Shown: positions 21,381-32,099 of the stretch, one piece after another
Layout of the letters: each line of letters opens with the position of its first letter
Numbering within the stretch: position 1 is the first letter of the stretch
Origin: Cordilura impudica
Lineage: Eukaryota > Arthropoda > Insecta > Diptera > Scathophagidae
NCBI GenBank assembly: GCA_963682025.1
Contig: OY821521.1
Coordinates: 118,487,012 to 118,551,011 of the forward strand
Length of the DNA stretch: 64,000 nucleotides
Direction of reading: 5' to 3'
The notes under the pieces: model-generated
Told to the model about the DNA's origin: nothing
Databases searched by the model: none
Seen by the model: the letters and a program-made list of their open reading frames with translations, nothing else
Translations under genes and position numbers: made by a program

Positions 21381-21934
21381 TTCCTAAATGTCCAAAGGCT
21401 CCATTATGATCGCTTGTTTTTTTCTCTGAATCTGCCCGTTTCTTAAAGTGTTGCTCTAAAGTATTTATTGTTTCCGATTTTAATTTTTTAAACTGTTCCA
21501 ATATTTCCGTCTGCTCTCCTTCTTTTAATATGGAGTTCGATAAGCAGATCCCCAATTTTTTTTTCAAATTTTGGATTTCCTCTTTCTTCTCCCTTACCGT
21601 GTCTCATGTGTACGGTTTGTTTAATGACTTTTTCGCATTTATATTTATTTGCTCGAGCTGTTTTATATGTTCCATTTGGGATATGGACACTATATTCTTA
21701 CACTTTCAAGTAGGTTTCCGACAGCTGTTAATCTTTTGCAAACTTTCTAATCATTAGAACAGTTTCAATTTCGTTAATTGTACCTTCACGTTCAACAAAA
21801 CCTATATCCTTTTTTAGCTTTATTAACCATTCGGGTCTTTCCTCAGGATTGTAAGGCTTTTCAATTTCCAAAATTTCCTCAGGATCCCAAACAATTTTAT
21901 TCTTTGATCTATCTCTTCTCAACTTTATAGGCAT
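21381..21934 (-). pseudogene. Gypsy-1 N-terminal gag / upstream ORF
   Basis: Two frames are present. 21331-21567 holds a coiled-coil-like gag N-terminus (EQFKKLKSETINTLEQHFKKR). 21728-21934 holds a 68-residue ORF beginning MPIKLRRDRSKNKIVWDPEE with WLIKLKKDIGFVEREGT and ETVLMIRKF. The latter segment is shared with Gypsy-2 (59161-59280, LRKDIG and ELETILMIEKYG), so it is a conserved element protein and not chance. Its role is unknown. It could be an N-terminal extension of gag or a separate ORF. Confidence 0.65.
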
Positions 21935-22472
21935 TACGAAAAATTACTTTCCCTTCTTTTCAAAAATAATATTCACCAGTTACTGTTCTACAACAGACTT
22001 TTCCCTAAATTCTACTTCCAAAATCTTCACTATACCTTCAAAAATTTTGTAAAAAACAAATACAAGGTTTGGCAGAAATACTATTGCCAGAACAAACCAG
22101 CCGATATATTCATCAAAATATCGCTGTATGCGTTCACGTATGGTCATTACAGAAATGCTAATCTGTTCCTGAAACCTACCACAGAAGGAATGAAAAAATA
22201 TCCTTCATTGAAATTAAACCACCAATGTCCGCCGAATTTCGCAATTCAGTTAATACATTCAATACATTTGACAAAAACCCATGTAACGATAGTAATCAAT
22301 AATAGTATCACTAGAGTTATAATTAAAATTTTTCTTACATTCATGTTAGTTTTTATTTATTTTTCTTTTTTTTATTTATTTCTTTCTTTTTAAACATTAA
22401 ATTCTCTTAGGATTATTCTTAAATATGCCGTTAGCATATATATCATCATAAAAATTATAAAAATTACTAATT

Positions 22473-22481
22473 TCATTCTAC

Positions 22482-22512
<31 letters not shown>

Positions 22513-22790
22513 CTATTTATATCTCTATGAGCTTTTATCACTTGCTCTATTTCATCTATTCTTCGCCAGTAGTTGCTGGCTGCTTCCCAGGTGGGAGGTG
22601 GTGAAGCGTTGACAATCTTCTTCAGGTTTGACAATTCCCTCCTTTTCTTGACCAAAAAGGCTCCTCTTCTTTTTGGTGGCCTAACCTTGGGTACCACTAC
22701 GGGTGCTTCCTGCTTTGCAGGTTTTACCCTTTTTAAATACTCCTCAACTGTGAGACGTTGTGGGCCCTTAATAACCTCAGGTTTTCCCAT
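22473..22790 (-). CDS. Gypsy-1 leader ORF, basic protein of unknown function
   Basis: The 105-codon ORF lies between the 5' LTR and gag. It starts MGKPEVIKGPQRLTVEEYLK, is rich in Lys/Arg/Pro (KVRPPKRRGAFLVKKRR), has a Trp-containing middle (TWEAASNYWRRIDEIEQVIK) and ends in a run of eight lysines encoded by a poly-A tract, where slippage could extend or shorten it. Elements of the 412 group are known to have small ORFs ahead of gag, which fits this position. No domain is recognised. Confidence 0.6.
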
Positions 22791-23103
22791 GAAAATTTCA
22801 GAGAATCAAATTTTTATTTATTTATATTTGAACATGGGCGAACAACCGCCTCTGTTCTGTCAGTTGCTCACCTAGGAGCACACTGTTCTTTGGTTTACTT
22901 TTCCTCTTCTTGTTGATGTTTTGCTGGTGTTTGCTGGTGTTTCATCTGTTGCTTGGTGTTTGATGCCTCATCTGGTGTATGTTTCCGGCTAGTCTTTTGG
23001 CCAGACTGCCCTTCTAACCCCTGGCGTGGGTTAGGTGCCAATACAAAGATCAGACCAAGGATCTCTTCTGGTGTAATTTTAATTTTTTTGCACTACAGGA
23101 ACT

Positions 23104-23117
23104 GGGCAGGATCGCCA
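23104..23117 (-). promoter_or_regulatory. Gypsy-1 primer-binding site candidate
   Basis: The minus strand reads TGGCGATCCTGCCC immediately after the LTR. TGG is the complement of a tRNA CCA end, and the TGGCGA start recalls the tRNA-Arg primer site of 412. The matching host tRNA could not be checked. Confidence 0.6.
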
Positions 23118-23695
23118 TATGATGGTCTTTTATAAGGATATCGCTTTTTACTATAGCGAATGTATTTATGAGGCCGCTCTATAAATTAAAAAGCGAGTTA
23201 CTCCTTTAAGTTCTGATTTTGAATTAAACTTTATTTTTCAAATTTCCTTACTATTTATACAACTTATGACATTCATACTTATAATCTAGTAACTTAATTA
23301 ACCATAACTTAATTATTCATAACTTAATAATTACCAAATCCATAGTGTCTCACTTTCTACGTCATACAAGTCATTCACTTGTATAATGCATTTTGGTTGC
23401 ATTGACGGTATAGTGTTTTCATAAGATCTCAAATAACCTTTTCAATTCAACTGGGTGGCTACTGGTGTCTTTGATACGCAATACAAAGCAAAATTCATAA
23501 ATGGGTCAGCTGGTGATCATTATTGCTGACTACCCAATATTGACAAATTATTTGTATTCAATTGTTCTTATTAACAGTGAAATCCCGTATAGTGTGACAA
23601 CATGGATTTGTATTCTTATACAGTAAGATCCCGTATAGTGGGACAACATGGATTAGTATTCTTATGGTGCTACACATATGTGTGCACATACTACA
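23118..23695 (-). repeat. Gypsy-1 5' LTR
   Basis: The partner of 16004-16581. On the minus strand it ends CATCATA and is followed directly by the primer-binding-like sequence at 23117-23104. Its outer end abuts CCGG (23696-23699). Confidence 0.93.
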
Positions 23696-23699
23696 CCGG

Positions 23700-24000
23700 T
23701 ATGGATCGTTACATTACTATAACGAGCAATCGTAAATCAAGTCCACCTTAGCCAAAATTACATAAATAAATTCCAACCAGCAACCTTAAACTAGTAGACA
23801 AGTCAATGCAAATACATTTGCCTTACTGGATATTGGTAACTTAGCTAATCAGAATAGCTTAGGTGGTGCTCAACCCACCTCAACTGCCAGGCCCCCACCT
23901 ATATTTCTCCGAGAAGCTACCTCTAGCGCGCTTGTTTCAACCCTAACTTGTATTATCGGTAATAATTTGCATGTAGTATCTGTTGAATGTAGTTAAGCCG
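23700..24000 (+). pseudogene. LINE-C ORF1 remnant, right part
   Basis: This continues the left part after the Gypsy-1 target duplication. It reads DRYITITSNRKSSPP, a stop, degenerate sequence, then ARPPPIFLREATSS followed by LVSTLTCIIGNNLHVVSVECS-like residues. PPPIF- is the conserved lead-in to the ORF1 RNA-binding region of jockey-like LINEs (compare LPPIFIPNI in LINE-A). Stops at 23751 and nearby mark it as dead. Beyond 24000 the similarity fades. Confidence 0.55.
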
Positions 24001-26920
24001 CATTTACATTCTTGTATGTATATATGGATTTAAATTTATACGTATTTTATGTTTCAACTGTCATTTTACATTTTTTTATTCTTATTCTCAACTACAAAAT
24101 ACTACAATGAATTATACCTTTTTATCCACTATGTATTGTAATAGAATATCCGCTATTTTACTCTTTAATTTTGCTCTTCTTGGCATTTATCGGTTTTGGT
24201 GGTTCTTGTTTGCTGTTGCTGATGGATTAAAAACCACTAAACTTGAGCGGGACTAAAAGGTGTTATCCTTGTGGCAGAAGGTGTTCATCAGCTCACAAGG
24301 CAGCACCTTACCAATATATTTAACCTTATCAATTCTTATAACACGGTTGAATTGTTCAACGTATTTGGATTCTACCCATGAATCATGGATTAATAAATAT
24401 GTAGGTGTATTTAAAGAAACTAACCCTGTCGTATTATTTGAATTTTCCCTCTAAATTCTAACCCCAACTTTTCTCCTAAGAGAATTAACACAGTAAAGTT
24501 AAAACCTCCTGTAACTTTACGTGCACTGCGTCACAAAGTGTCCACCTTTATTGGAGTTATAATTCACGTAACTTCGTATAATGTTACAGCCTCTTGTAAC
24601 TTCGTTTGAATTAAATTTATATCGCTCATAAATCAGACCTGGTCCTTCGACGTCCTATGTGAACCAGCAAATCTTCCGCTGCTGAAAATTTATAATTCAA
24701 CAAACATTATAATAAAACATTATTTTTAACAATTTGGTCAAATAAAATAAAAAATTAAATATTTAATAAATATCTGCCATGACTGTAGTATGCCATTACA
24801 TAACATCCCTGCATCTGGTTTCCCGCCTGCTTAATACAATGCATCAATGAAAATCTTGCACTTTTCTAAAGGCAAAAGAAAAGCATATTGCGAAGAAAGA
24901 AGATAAAATACTTAAGCTTCAACAGGAATAAAGTCATGCCATTGTGCAAAATTTATTAAAATTTATCAATAAAATACCATAAATGGAGTGATAAAAAGTC
25001 AAAATAAAGAAAAAAGTCAACATTTCAACATATTTCCCAAGGAAAATTGTAATTTTGACGCGTTTGAAGAGATAAAGGAGAATTTTGTTTTCTGTCGCAG
25101 ACTGCATACAGGCAAATATATTTTATTCGTGTCCCAAATGTGAAGCCTAGCCAGTTGTGGTAGTAGAGTGGATGAAGTGTTTAGTGGTGCTTAAGCTTAA
25201 AAATAAAATCCGCAAAAGGAATAAATTGAAAACGTTTTCTGTTCAATACTATAGCTGTCCCTTTCTAAACTATAGGAAAGTTGTATGCCAACAAAAAGAA
25301 GACCTCAACATCGTGGTTGTGTCCCAAACGTAAGAAAATAAAACAGGGGCCAAAAAGAAGTCGGTGCTATAATCCAAAAAAAACTTTAAACATTAAAAAG
25401 TGCAAAATTGTGTACACAGTGTATTAAATAATTGTAGACTCCGTGTGTTCACAAACGAACTACACCCACAATTTGGGCTGTATCAAATTGCAATTGGTTG
25501 ATGTACTATAAAAAAAACAAGTTTCTCAAGAATTTCTCACAACATAAGCTCCACAATATTATAGATTCTATAGTGATCTTACATATGCCCGCAGTGTGGC
25601 TTGGCAATTCATTTATAGTTATCAGTGATAAACCTTCTGTACCAAATGGTTTACACTATCCCAAATGAAACGGATGCCATACTATAACAACAATTCCAAT
25701 TTGACGCGTCCAGCTCTCAACTCGAAGCCAAAAACAAACATCAGCATATAGTTGCCTAAATAAGCGAGAATATAATATATATATATATATATATACAACT
25801 TAAGAAAAAGAACAGAATTTCAACAAAACTACAACTATTTTTAATAGAAAATTTTAGGGGGGAAAAAACAATACAGGATTATAAATAAATTAAACTTAAA
25901 GTCACGAGCAGAGTTTTACCCTTAAAACGAAATTAAAAGTGCTTACACTTACGACATACTAAAGAAGAGATATTTTAAAACGTAAGTAATTACAAAGAAG
26001 GATGAAACTAATTAAAACACCTGATTTTGTTGAATCAGTTCAAGAGAACATTGACACGAAATAAATCATATCAAACAAATGCACCCAGAGAAATCTATAC
26101 AGATATTCTACCAACGTACAAACTAAGAAGAGTGTATAATGACGACGCAACTATTGTAAACATATATAATAATATTATAATAATAATAAGTACTTGTAGT
26201 TGAAATTCTACAGTCACGGTTGTGAAGATCAAAGTCAACGTAAAAACCAACAAACTGTGCTTACCAACAAACTGTGCTTACCAACAAACTGTGCAGTAGT
26301 CAGAAAGAAGAAGATAAATACCATGCAATTAGAAAAACAAAACAAAAAGAAAAAGCCCAAAACGAAGAGAAGCCATCGACACAGGTCATACAATTACAAG
26401 AACACATCACTAATGGTACAACTTGAAATCACAACAAAAACGTAGGTTTTTCTATTCGATTATCACATAAATCTCATTTAAAAAAAAAGGGGAAATATAC
26501 ACAACACCAATATATTCTTTGACATTAAACAAAATTTCACATGAAATAACTTAATTTTGGTTTATCATAATTAACTGTAGCGCTATTATATTTCACTTTC
26601 CCAAATAATACTGCGTGATTTACTTTATAGGACCTGTCCATAAAATTAAAGATCTCTCTTCATCAATTGAACCAAAACCGTCAAACAGTAACCAAAACAC
26701 AATAGCTAATAAAATCATCAAATTCTTATTAGACTGTTTTGTGTCTTAGATTGATGTTCATACACAGGAGATAGCTAAGCTAAGGTTCTTATTTTTTTTT
26801 TTTTTTTTTTGTGAGAATGAGAGTAAAGAGTGTAAGTATCAACAAAAATCAAATTTTTATCGGACACTTTTATTTATTCGTGCATAAGATTAATAGCAAA
26901 TTATAACTACAGATCAGTTC
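24001..26920. other. Unassigned AT-rich DNA, probably intron
   Basis: No gene was recognised. 24480-24680 (CACAGTAAAG, CTCCTGTAACTTTACG, TGTTACAGCCTCTTGTAACTTCG, then CCTGGTCCTTCGACG) has the feel of an LTR end followed by a BEL-type primer site, but I found no partner copy. There is a (TA)n run at 25776-25795 and a short tandem repeat at 26247-26295. Confidence 0.4.
26247..26295. repeat. 17-bp tandem repeat, about three copies
   Basis: The unit CCAACAAACTGTGCTTA is repeated nearly three times without change, inside an otherwise featureless AT-rich stretch. The unit is too short and too few for a functional claim. Confidence 0.85.
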
Positions 26921-26923
26921 GCT

Positions 26924-27976
26924 TATAACGAACACCGGTTTCAACAAAAGAACGTTCACAAAAATATTTTCTCCCAATTTTTGAATTTTTATATTTTTAT
27001 ACGGTTATAACCAAAAGATTAAAAGATTTAAAGATTAAAAATTAAAAAAAAAAAAATAAACAAATTTGGAAACTCTTTAAGGTATGTCCTACCTTTCAAT
27101 CCCACAAATATAACGTTTTTTTTAAAATACTGTAGCTCAGTCGTTTTTCAATCTATTAACTTTGAGTTTTTTTAGGTAAAAGTAGACGTAACATTCGAAC
27201 TTTTTCCGTACCTGTTTATGTTTCTCTTTTTTATCCTCCCCTCCCAGAGCGATGAAAAGTGGTATGTAAAAATGAGAAGGCAAACGGGGTGTCATTTTTC
27301 TTGAGAACCAGATGTCGTATCGTAATTCGACGGACGGCATTTTGCAGGTCATCACGTCCGGCAGGTTCTGAAACAGTATATTTCCACAACATCAAAAATT
27401 TTCAAAATGGCGCGATTAAAAAAAAAATTAAAAAATTAGCTGTTTTTAGGGGGTTTTTGCCTCACCCCTCCTCCGGTAGTAAAGTTAGCCCAATTATCCT
27501 AGTTCAGGACCTGCGTTACGTGATGACCTACAAAACGCCCCCGCCACATCTTGATCCAACTTCTGGTTCCCGAGAAAATGACACCCCAGTTTGAATAAAG
27601 TGGTTTCGAGAAAAACGTATTGAAAGTTTTATTACAAGAATTTTCATACTGTCGTACAAATATATATATACATACATATATAGCTCTGTAACTCCAAAAA
27701 TAATTCGAACTTTAAAAAATCCTTGTAGGGCATTATTTCTGAAGGATTTTCGAAGATATTTATGAAAAAAAATTCGAAAAATTTTTTTTTAAATAGAGGT
27801 CATACTTAAATAAAATGAACAATATATGAATTCTTTTTTAATACTTATATTTTATGTTGTACAAATCACTAAAATATATCAAAATCACTAAAAATACTCA
27901 CTTAAGAGAAAATAAATTTTTCACCATTTGGAAAAAATTTACTGCGTCTATGAACAATGTCGTCTATAGCGAACTA
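26924..27976. mobile_element. Candidate pogo-like inverted-repeat element
   Basis: The left end CAGTTCGCTTATAACGAAC (26924-26942) resembles the reverse complement of the right end (about 27960-27976), AGTTCGCTATAGACGAC. TIRs of the CAGT-CGC-ATAACGAAC form are common in pogo/Tigger-type MITEs. No transposase or clear TA duplication was seen, and the interior contains a second inverted-repeat element. Confidence 0.35.
27281..27593. mobile_element. 313-bp inverted-repeat (foldback-like) element
   Basis: The left arm CAAACGGGGTGTCATTTTTCTTGAGAACCAG mirrors the right arm, whose reverse complement is CAAACTGGGGTGTCATTTTCTCGGGAACCAG, with further mirrored blocks inward (GATGTCGTATCG against GATGTGGCGG). 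The centre is A-rich. It has no coding capacity. Outer boundaries and TSD were not established. Confidence 0.6.
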
Positions 27977-28415
27977 AATTGGTCGGTCCCGCGGAATTTG
28001 TTCTAATTGAACTCCATTGTGTAGACAGCAGAATTTTCTTTGATTTTATGTCCTACAATTTACACATAGCTAACTAGTAAGCTTCCTCTTGAACACTGAT
28101 CGTGCCATTTTCCCTTATTAAGGTAATGTAAAAGGACAGGTTTCTTCCTGAAACACAAGGACTGTTAAACTATTCTTGCAAATTGTATTTTTTCTCAGCT
28201 TCTTTTTATGAATATTTTATATTTTATTGGTTGTGAGTATATCTCGCAGATATCTTATGAAAATCTTTGAGTAAACATATTACGAAAATTATTTTGGGAA
28301 AAAAAATTTGCTCAGTTGTTGTTTCTTCTTCAATATGTATACATATATATTTAAACGCCTTCCCTCCCGTGTAGATTTTCTATTTTCCTTTTATTTTTTA
28401 TTCTTACTCATTACA

Positions 28416-29210
28416 ATGGCGGAGCAGTTCATATTCGATTCTGATGACTTAGACACCTTTTGCTCGGAGTTCGACAACATTCCGGTTAAGGAACTTACGG
28501 ATTCCTTATTAGAGGTCAATCTCCAGGACCTTAGTGATCGTTGGAATCAAGTCCAGAAATCTTATAGAGTTCTCTGTAATTTAAAAGTTGAAATGGTCGA
28601 TCGCGAATTCAAAGAGTCAGCTCGTGGTAAATTCTCTGCTTGTACCAGGTCGTGTCACAAATGCAAACCAAAAACTTTGGATCTCCAAAAGTCCCTTGTA
28701 CTTTCAACTTCTCTGTCACTAGACGAGAGCAGAAATGAGAATCCATCGGTTCAGAGCTTCGACTGTATCAAAGTCCCACCTTGCAATACAGAAATATTCT
28801 ATGGTGGTATTTCATGACCGGCATTTCGCGACATGTTCACTGCCCTATATATTGAACGCCCGAGAATATCTCCCGTACAAAAACTTTACAATTTGAAGTT
28901 GAAAGTTAAGGGTCAAGCGGCCAGTATAGTAAATAAATACAAATTATGCGCGGAGAATTTTAAGCTCGCATGGGAAGCTCTAAGGTCTCGTTATGAGAAC
29001 CGGAGAATATTGGTTGTCAACCAATTGAAAATTCTACTTAATCTCAAGCAAATCGCATCTGAAAGTAGTGAAGCCCTCCAAGAAATTCAATCCACAATAA
29101 TTGATTCTTTGGGAGCTTTAAAATATCAAAATATTCCAACTGAGGACTGGGACCCTATAATAGTCTACCTATACTCGACAAAGCTCCCGCATGAAACCCT
29201 CTCTCTGTGA
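28416..29210 (+). pseudogene. BEL-B gag
   Basis: The frame opens at ATG 28416 (MAEQFIFDSDDLDTF). It contains SFDCIKVPPCNTEIFYGG, the Pao gag entry (LP-C-T-FYG), then a TGA at 28815-28817, then continues in the next frame from 28818/28833 with FRDMFTALYIERPRIS, KLYNLKLKVKGQA and SRYENRRILVVNQLKIL. It ends at 29208. Gag packages the RNA in virus-like particles. One stop or shift at 28815 breaks it. Confidence 0.83.
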
Positions 29211-29378
29211 AAACAATCTCTTAAGACTCATAAGGAACTTCCAACATGGTCCCAGATGAATTCATTATAGTCAAATAGGTACGAGGTAGTTGGGCGACTC
29301 AATAGTACTCAAGGAGTTAAAATCACTTCTCGGAAAAAGCCAGACTCTGAGGTAAACACATTTAATACTGAAGGTGTA

Positions 29379-29648
29379 TTGCATTATCCCTGCAAGATCT
29401 GCATATTAAGTCATTCCCTCAAAAATTGTCCAGACTTCAATAATCTTGATCCCCAAGCAATAAACGAATATGTTTCAAAGAACAGAATTTGCCTCAACTG
29501 CCTTTCCTATACTCACCACCGAAAGAATTGTACAAGCAAATTTACTTGTTCCAAATGTAAGAGAAATCAATATTCTCTTTTATATTTGCAAACTATAATA
29601 CTGTGGACCATGCAGCAGAAACAGTTCGTAATACTTCTCAATATTTAG
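29379..29648 (+). pseudogene. BEL-B gag zinc knuckles
   Basis: The frame shows CKICILSHSLKNCPDF and RICLNCLSYTHHRKNC then CSKCKRNQYSLLY. These are the three Cys/His clusters typical of Pao gag C-termini, where the last is followed by H-(T/S)LLH. The downstream 29650-29850 sequence keeps protease-like residues in other frames. Confidence 0.8.
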
Positions 29649-29847
29649 ATACATGACCAAGCACCTCTGCTCAGGCACAGACTTCAGCCCATTATGTTTC
29701 GAGCATTAATAAATCATTTTCTAAAAGAACACTGCTCCTAACTGCGATAGTTCAAATTGCACGTAAAGAAGACACTTTCAGCGCCCGTGGTTTTTGGATC
29801 AAGGTTCAGAAAAATCTTTCATCTTAAGAGAGATATAGCAGCATCTC

Positions 29848-31251
29848 ATGCTCCCAACAGAATCGAAAAACTTCCAAATTCGTGGAATAGGCGGTAACAT
29901 CGTAGGAAATTCAAACTCTCTCTGCAAGTTGACTCTCTTCTCTCAGAAGTACAACCGTCATATAGATGTAAATGCTATAGATGTTCCAAAAATAACTAAA
30001 TTGGTACTCAGTTCTCCGATATCTCAATCGAACCTATCATATGCTGAAATCTTGGAGCTTGATCTAGCCGACCCAGAATTCTACTCTCCAAGACAGGTGG
30101 ATTTATTACTTGGCAGCACTATTATCCCATATCTCTTGTTAGAGGCGGTAAGACAGTCTGCGAGTCTCTCCTCGCCAGAATACGATTTTTGGTTGGATTA
30201 TAAGCGGACCAATCCCAATGGAAACTCTCTACATGTTCAATTGAAGCATTTGAATATTCCGAGGATCACATTTGTGCACAGTTACGTTTTTTTTTGGGAA
30301 CAAGAAGTGTCATACAATAGTCCAGTTTCGAAGGGTGACGAATTTTGTGAAACTCTATACGCGAAAATGACCACTCGCAACTCAGAAGGACGATATATTG
30401 TCAGATTGCCGTTAAAAACCCTCGGCCTTTCTCGATCTCAAGCAATATCTCAATATCTCAGAATGGAGAAATCTCTCAAAAATACACAGGATCTAGCGGA
30501 AACGTACCACAACGTTTTAAAGGAATATTTTTCACTCGTTCACATGGATTATACATGCTCTACTGAAATTTGCTCACCTAACTCTTACATATCGTTTTAT
30601 TTGCCCCATCATGCAGTATTCAAACCCAAGAGCAGAAGTACTAAGGTACGAGTTGTGTTTAATGCGTCGAAGCGGACAGGCTCCGGTAATTCTTTCAATG
30701 ACATTTTCTATGTCGGACCGACGCTGATTTGATGACCCTTGTTCTGAAGTGTCGCCTCTACAAGTACGCTTTCAATGGGGACATCGAAAAAATGTATCGC
30801 CAAATTCTCTTACACAACGATGATTCTCAGCTTCAAAGAATTCCATATCGTCAAAAACCGGAAGGCCCCATATAAGACTTAAAAACTGTCACTATTGAAG
30901 TAAACTGTGCACCTTACTTGGCTATTCGGACGCTGATTCAATTAGCCAAAGACTCTCAAGAGAGACTCCCTCAGGCCTCCCATATCTTGCGAAACGAAAC
31001 TCGACGAAACTCTCAGGATCTCACGACCTGCAATCTGCCCTTGATTCTTAAATCGTCTGAAAAAAATCACTTCAAATTCTACAGAGATTTTAGCATCTGT
31101 TCCCCAGGATAACATTCTAGATACTGATTTTCTTAAATTTCAAGATACCAGTGCAACCAAAATTCTTGGTATCCAATGTAGTGCTCTATCCAACTGTTTC
31201 TCATATACTGTCAAAGCTCCAGATCCCGCTGAGTCTACCACTAAAGGTGGG
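29848..31251 (+). pseudogene. BEL-B protease end and reverse transcriptase, first part
   Basis: Frame 29848-30732 covers the protease C-terminal region (IRGIGGNIVGNS, LLLGSTIIPYL) and the linker YIVRLPLKTLGLSRSQAI, then LPHHAVFKPKSRSTKVRVVFNASKR and FYVGPTL. After a stop at about 30731, the next frame gives YAFNGDIEKMYRQILLH (30765-30815, catalytic Asp in NGDIEKMYR). Further pieces continue to 31251, where MITE-3 is inserted. Confidence 0.8.
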
Positions 31252-31254
31252 ATC

Positions 31255-32099
31255 AACGTCGCGAGCCGCAGTGTGCAGACTGTTTTTTATATAAAGTTTA
31301 TCCGATAGAAAATGAGAGGAAAGTAACGAGCAATTTGTACTCGTTATGACTGCAGACTATTTTGATTTTGAAACGCAGTCTGCAGTCTGCAGAAAAATAT
31401 TGCCATCTCTTGGTTTATTTTTTGCTAAAGAGTTTTAAGAAATGTTTATTTTTATGAGGTGCTTTGGCATCTCTTTGATGCCATCATATGTGCGAAATGG
31501 CGGAACAAGGTAAGTTGTTTAAATTCAATACATACTGGTTTGACTGGTTACCATATTTACCTGCATTTACAGATTTGAATAAACTAAAGAAGCTTATATC
31601 AGAGGTACGCAACTCTGCGGATCCATGCGGTGAAAGTTTTAAAATGTTTGAATTTGAGTTGAATAAACTAAGGAGGCTTATATCAGAAGTACGCAACTCT
31701 GCGGATCCATGCGGTGAAAGTATTTAAATGTTCCAAACGCATTCTTGGTATCAATGTAGCATAATATCTTTTATTCGACGTTCGCGCAATATTTCACGTA
31801 CAGCAAACTTTTTTTTCCTTCAATCAAAAGCAATTTTGCTAATAGATAAAACTTTTCCACTTCTAATTAAAGCAAAAGTAATATTTGTTGGCGGCTCATA
31901 TTTTCAGTCTTTTTAGTTTACGTTTAAAATTGATAACAAAACTTTTCAATTTCGCAAACTACACATCTGACAGCTGAACAGTTGCTAAAAAAAATGTTTG
32001 CAGTAACTCAACCTACAGACAATGAATCTAGCTGCGGATTGCTCGTTATAATTCAACAAACGAATCTTTAGTGTGCGGTTCGCGATGATGAATCCACCT
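31255..32099 (+). mobile_element. MITE-3: 845-bp Harbinger-like element with TAA duplication
   Basis: The terminal inverted repeats read AGGTGGGATCAACGTCGCGAGCCGCAGTG on the left and (reverse complement of the right end) AGGTGGATTCATCATCGCGAACCGCACAC. TAA flanks it at 31252-31254 and 32100-32102. Joining BEL-B across it gives the uninterrupted Pao codons ESTTKRQILSSASKLFD. A 3-bp TAA target is usual for PIF/Harbinger. It encodes no transposase but carries a small ORF at 31497-31727. Confidence 0.82.
31497..31727 (+). CDS. Small ORF with two 28-residue repeats inside MITE-3
   Basis: The frame from ATG 31497 (MAEQ) is open to 31725 and contains two copies of an 84-bp unit encoding LNKLKKLISEVRNSADPCGES. 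Between MAEQG and the first repeat lies a 63-nt segment (31510-31572) with donor GTAAGT and acceptor TTTACAG. Removing it joins MAEQ directly to DLNKLKKLISEV. The 63 nt are also in frame, so spliced and unspliced forms both read through. I recognise no family; amphipathic helices are likely. It may be a captured gene piece or a trace of a second Harbinger ORF. Confidence 0.4.
   Translation: MAEQGKLFKFNTYWFDWLPYLPAFTDLNKLKKLISEVRNSADPCGESFKMFEFELNKLRRLISEVRNSADPCGESI

Larger units (their letters stand above)
16004..23695 (-). mobile_element. Gypsy-1: near-complete 412/mdg1-like Ty3/Gypsy element
   Basis: Two 578-bp direct LTRs (16004-16581 and 23118-23695) differ at only about three positions by eye. 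They are flanked by a 4-bp duplication CCGG (16000-16003, 23696-23699). On the minus strand the LTR begins TGTAGTATGTGCAC and ends CATCATA. A primer-site TGGCGATCCTGCCC follows it immediately. The gene order is leader ORF, gag, pol (PR-RT-RH-IN). The TGTAGT LTR start, the TGGCGA primer-site start and an ORF ahead of gag point to the 412/mdg1 clade. Gag and pol carry frameshifts and stops although the LTRs are almost identical. Confidence 0.92.

Noticed and set aside
26200..26445. 81-codon Lys/Gln-rich plus-strand ORF
   Set aside because: Spans the 17-bp tandem repeat and A-rich DNA. No homology and no splice or promoter context.
27259..27594. 111-codon plus-strand ORF
   Set aside because: Coincides with a foldback element and reads through its arms and A-run centre; not protein-like.
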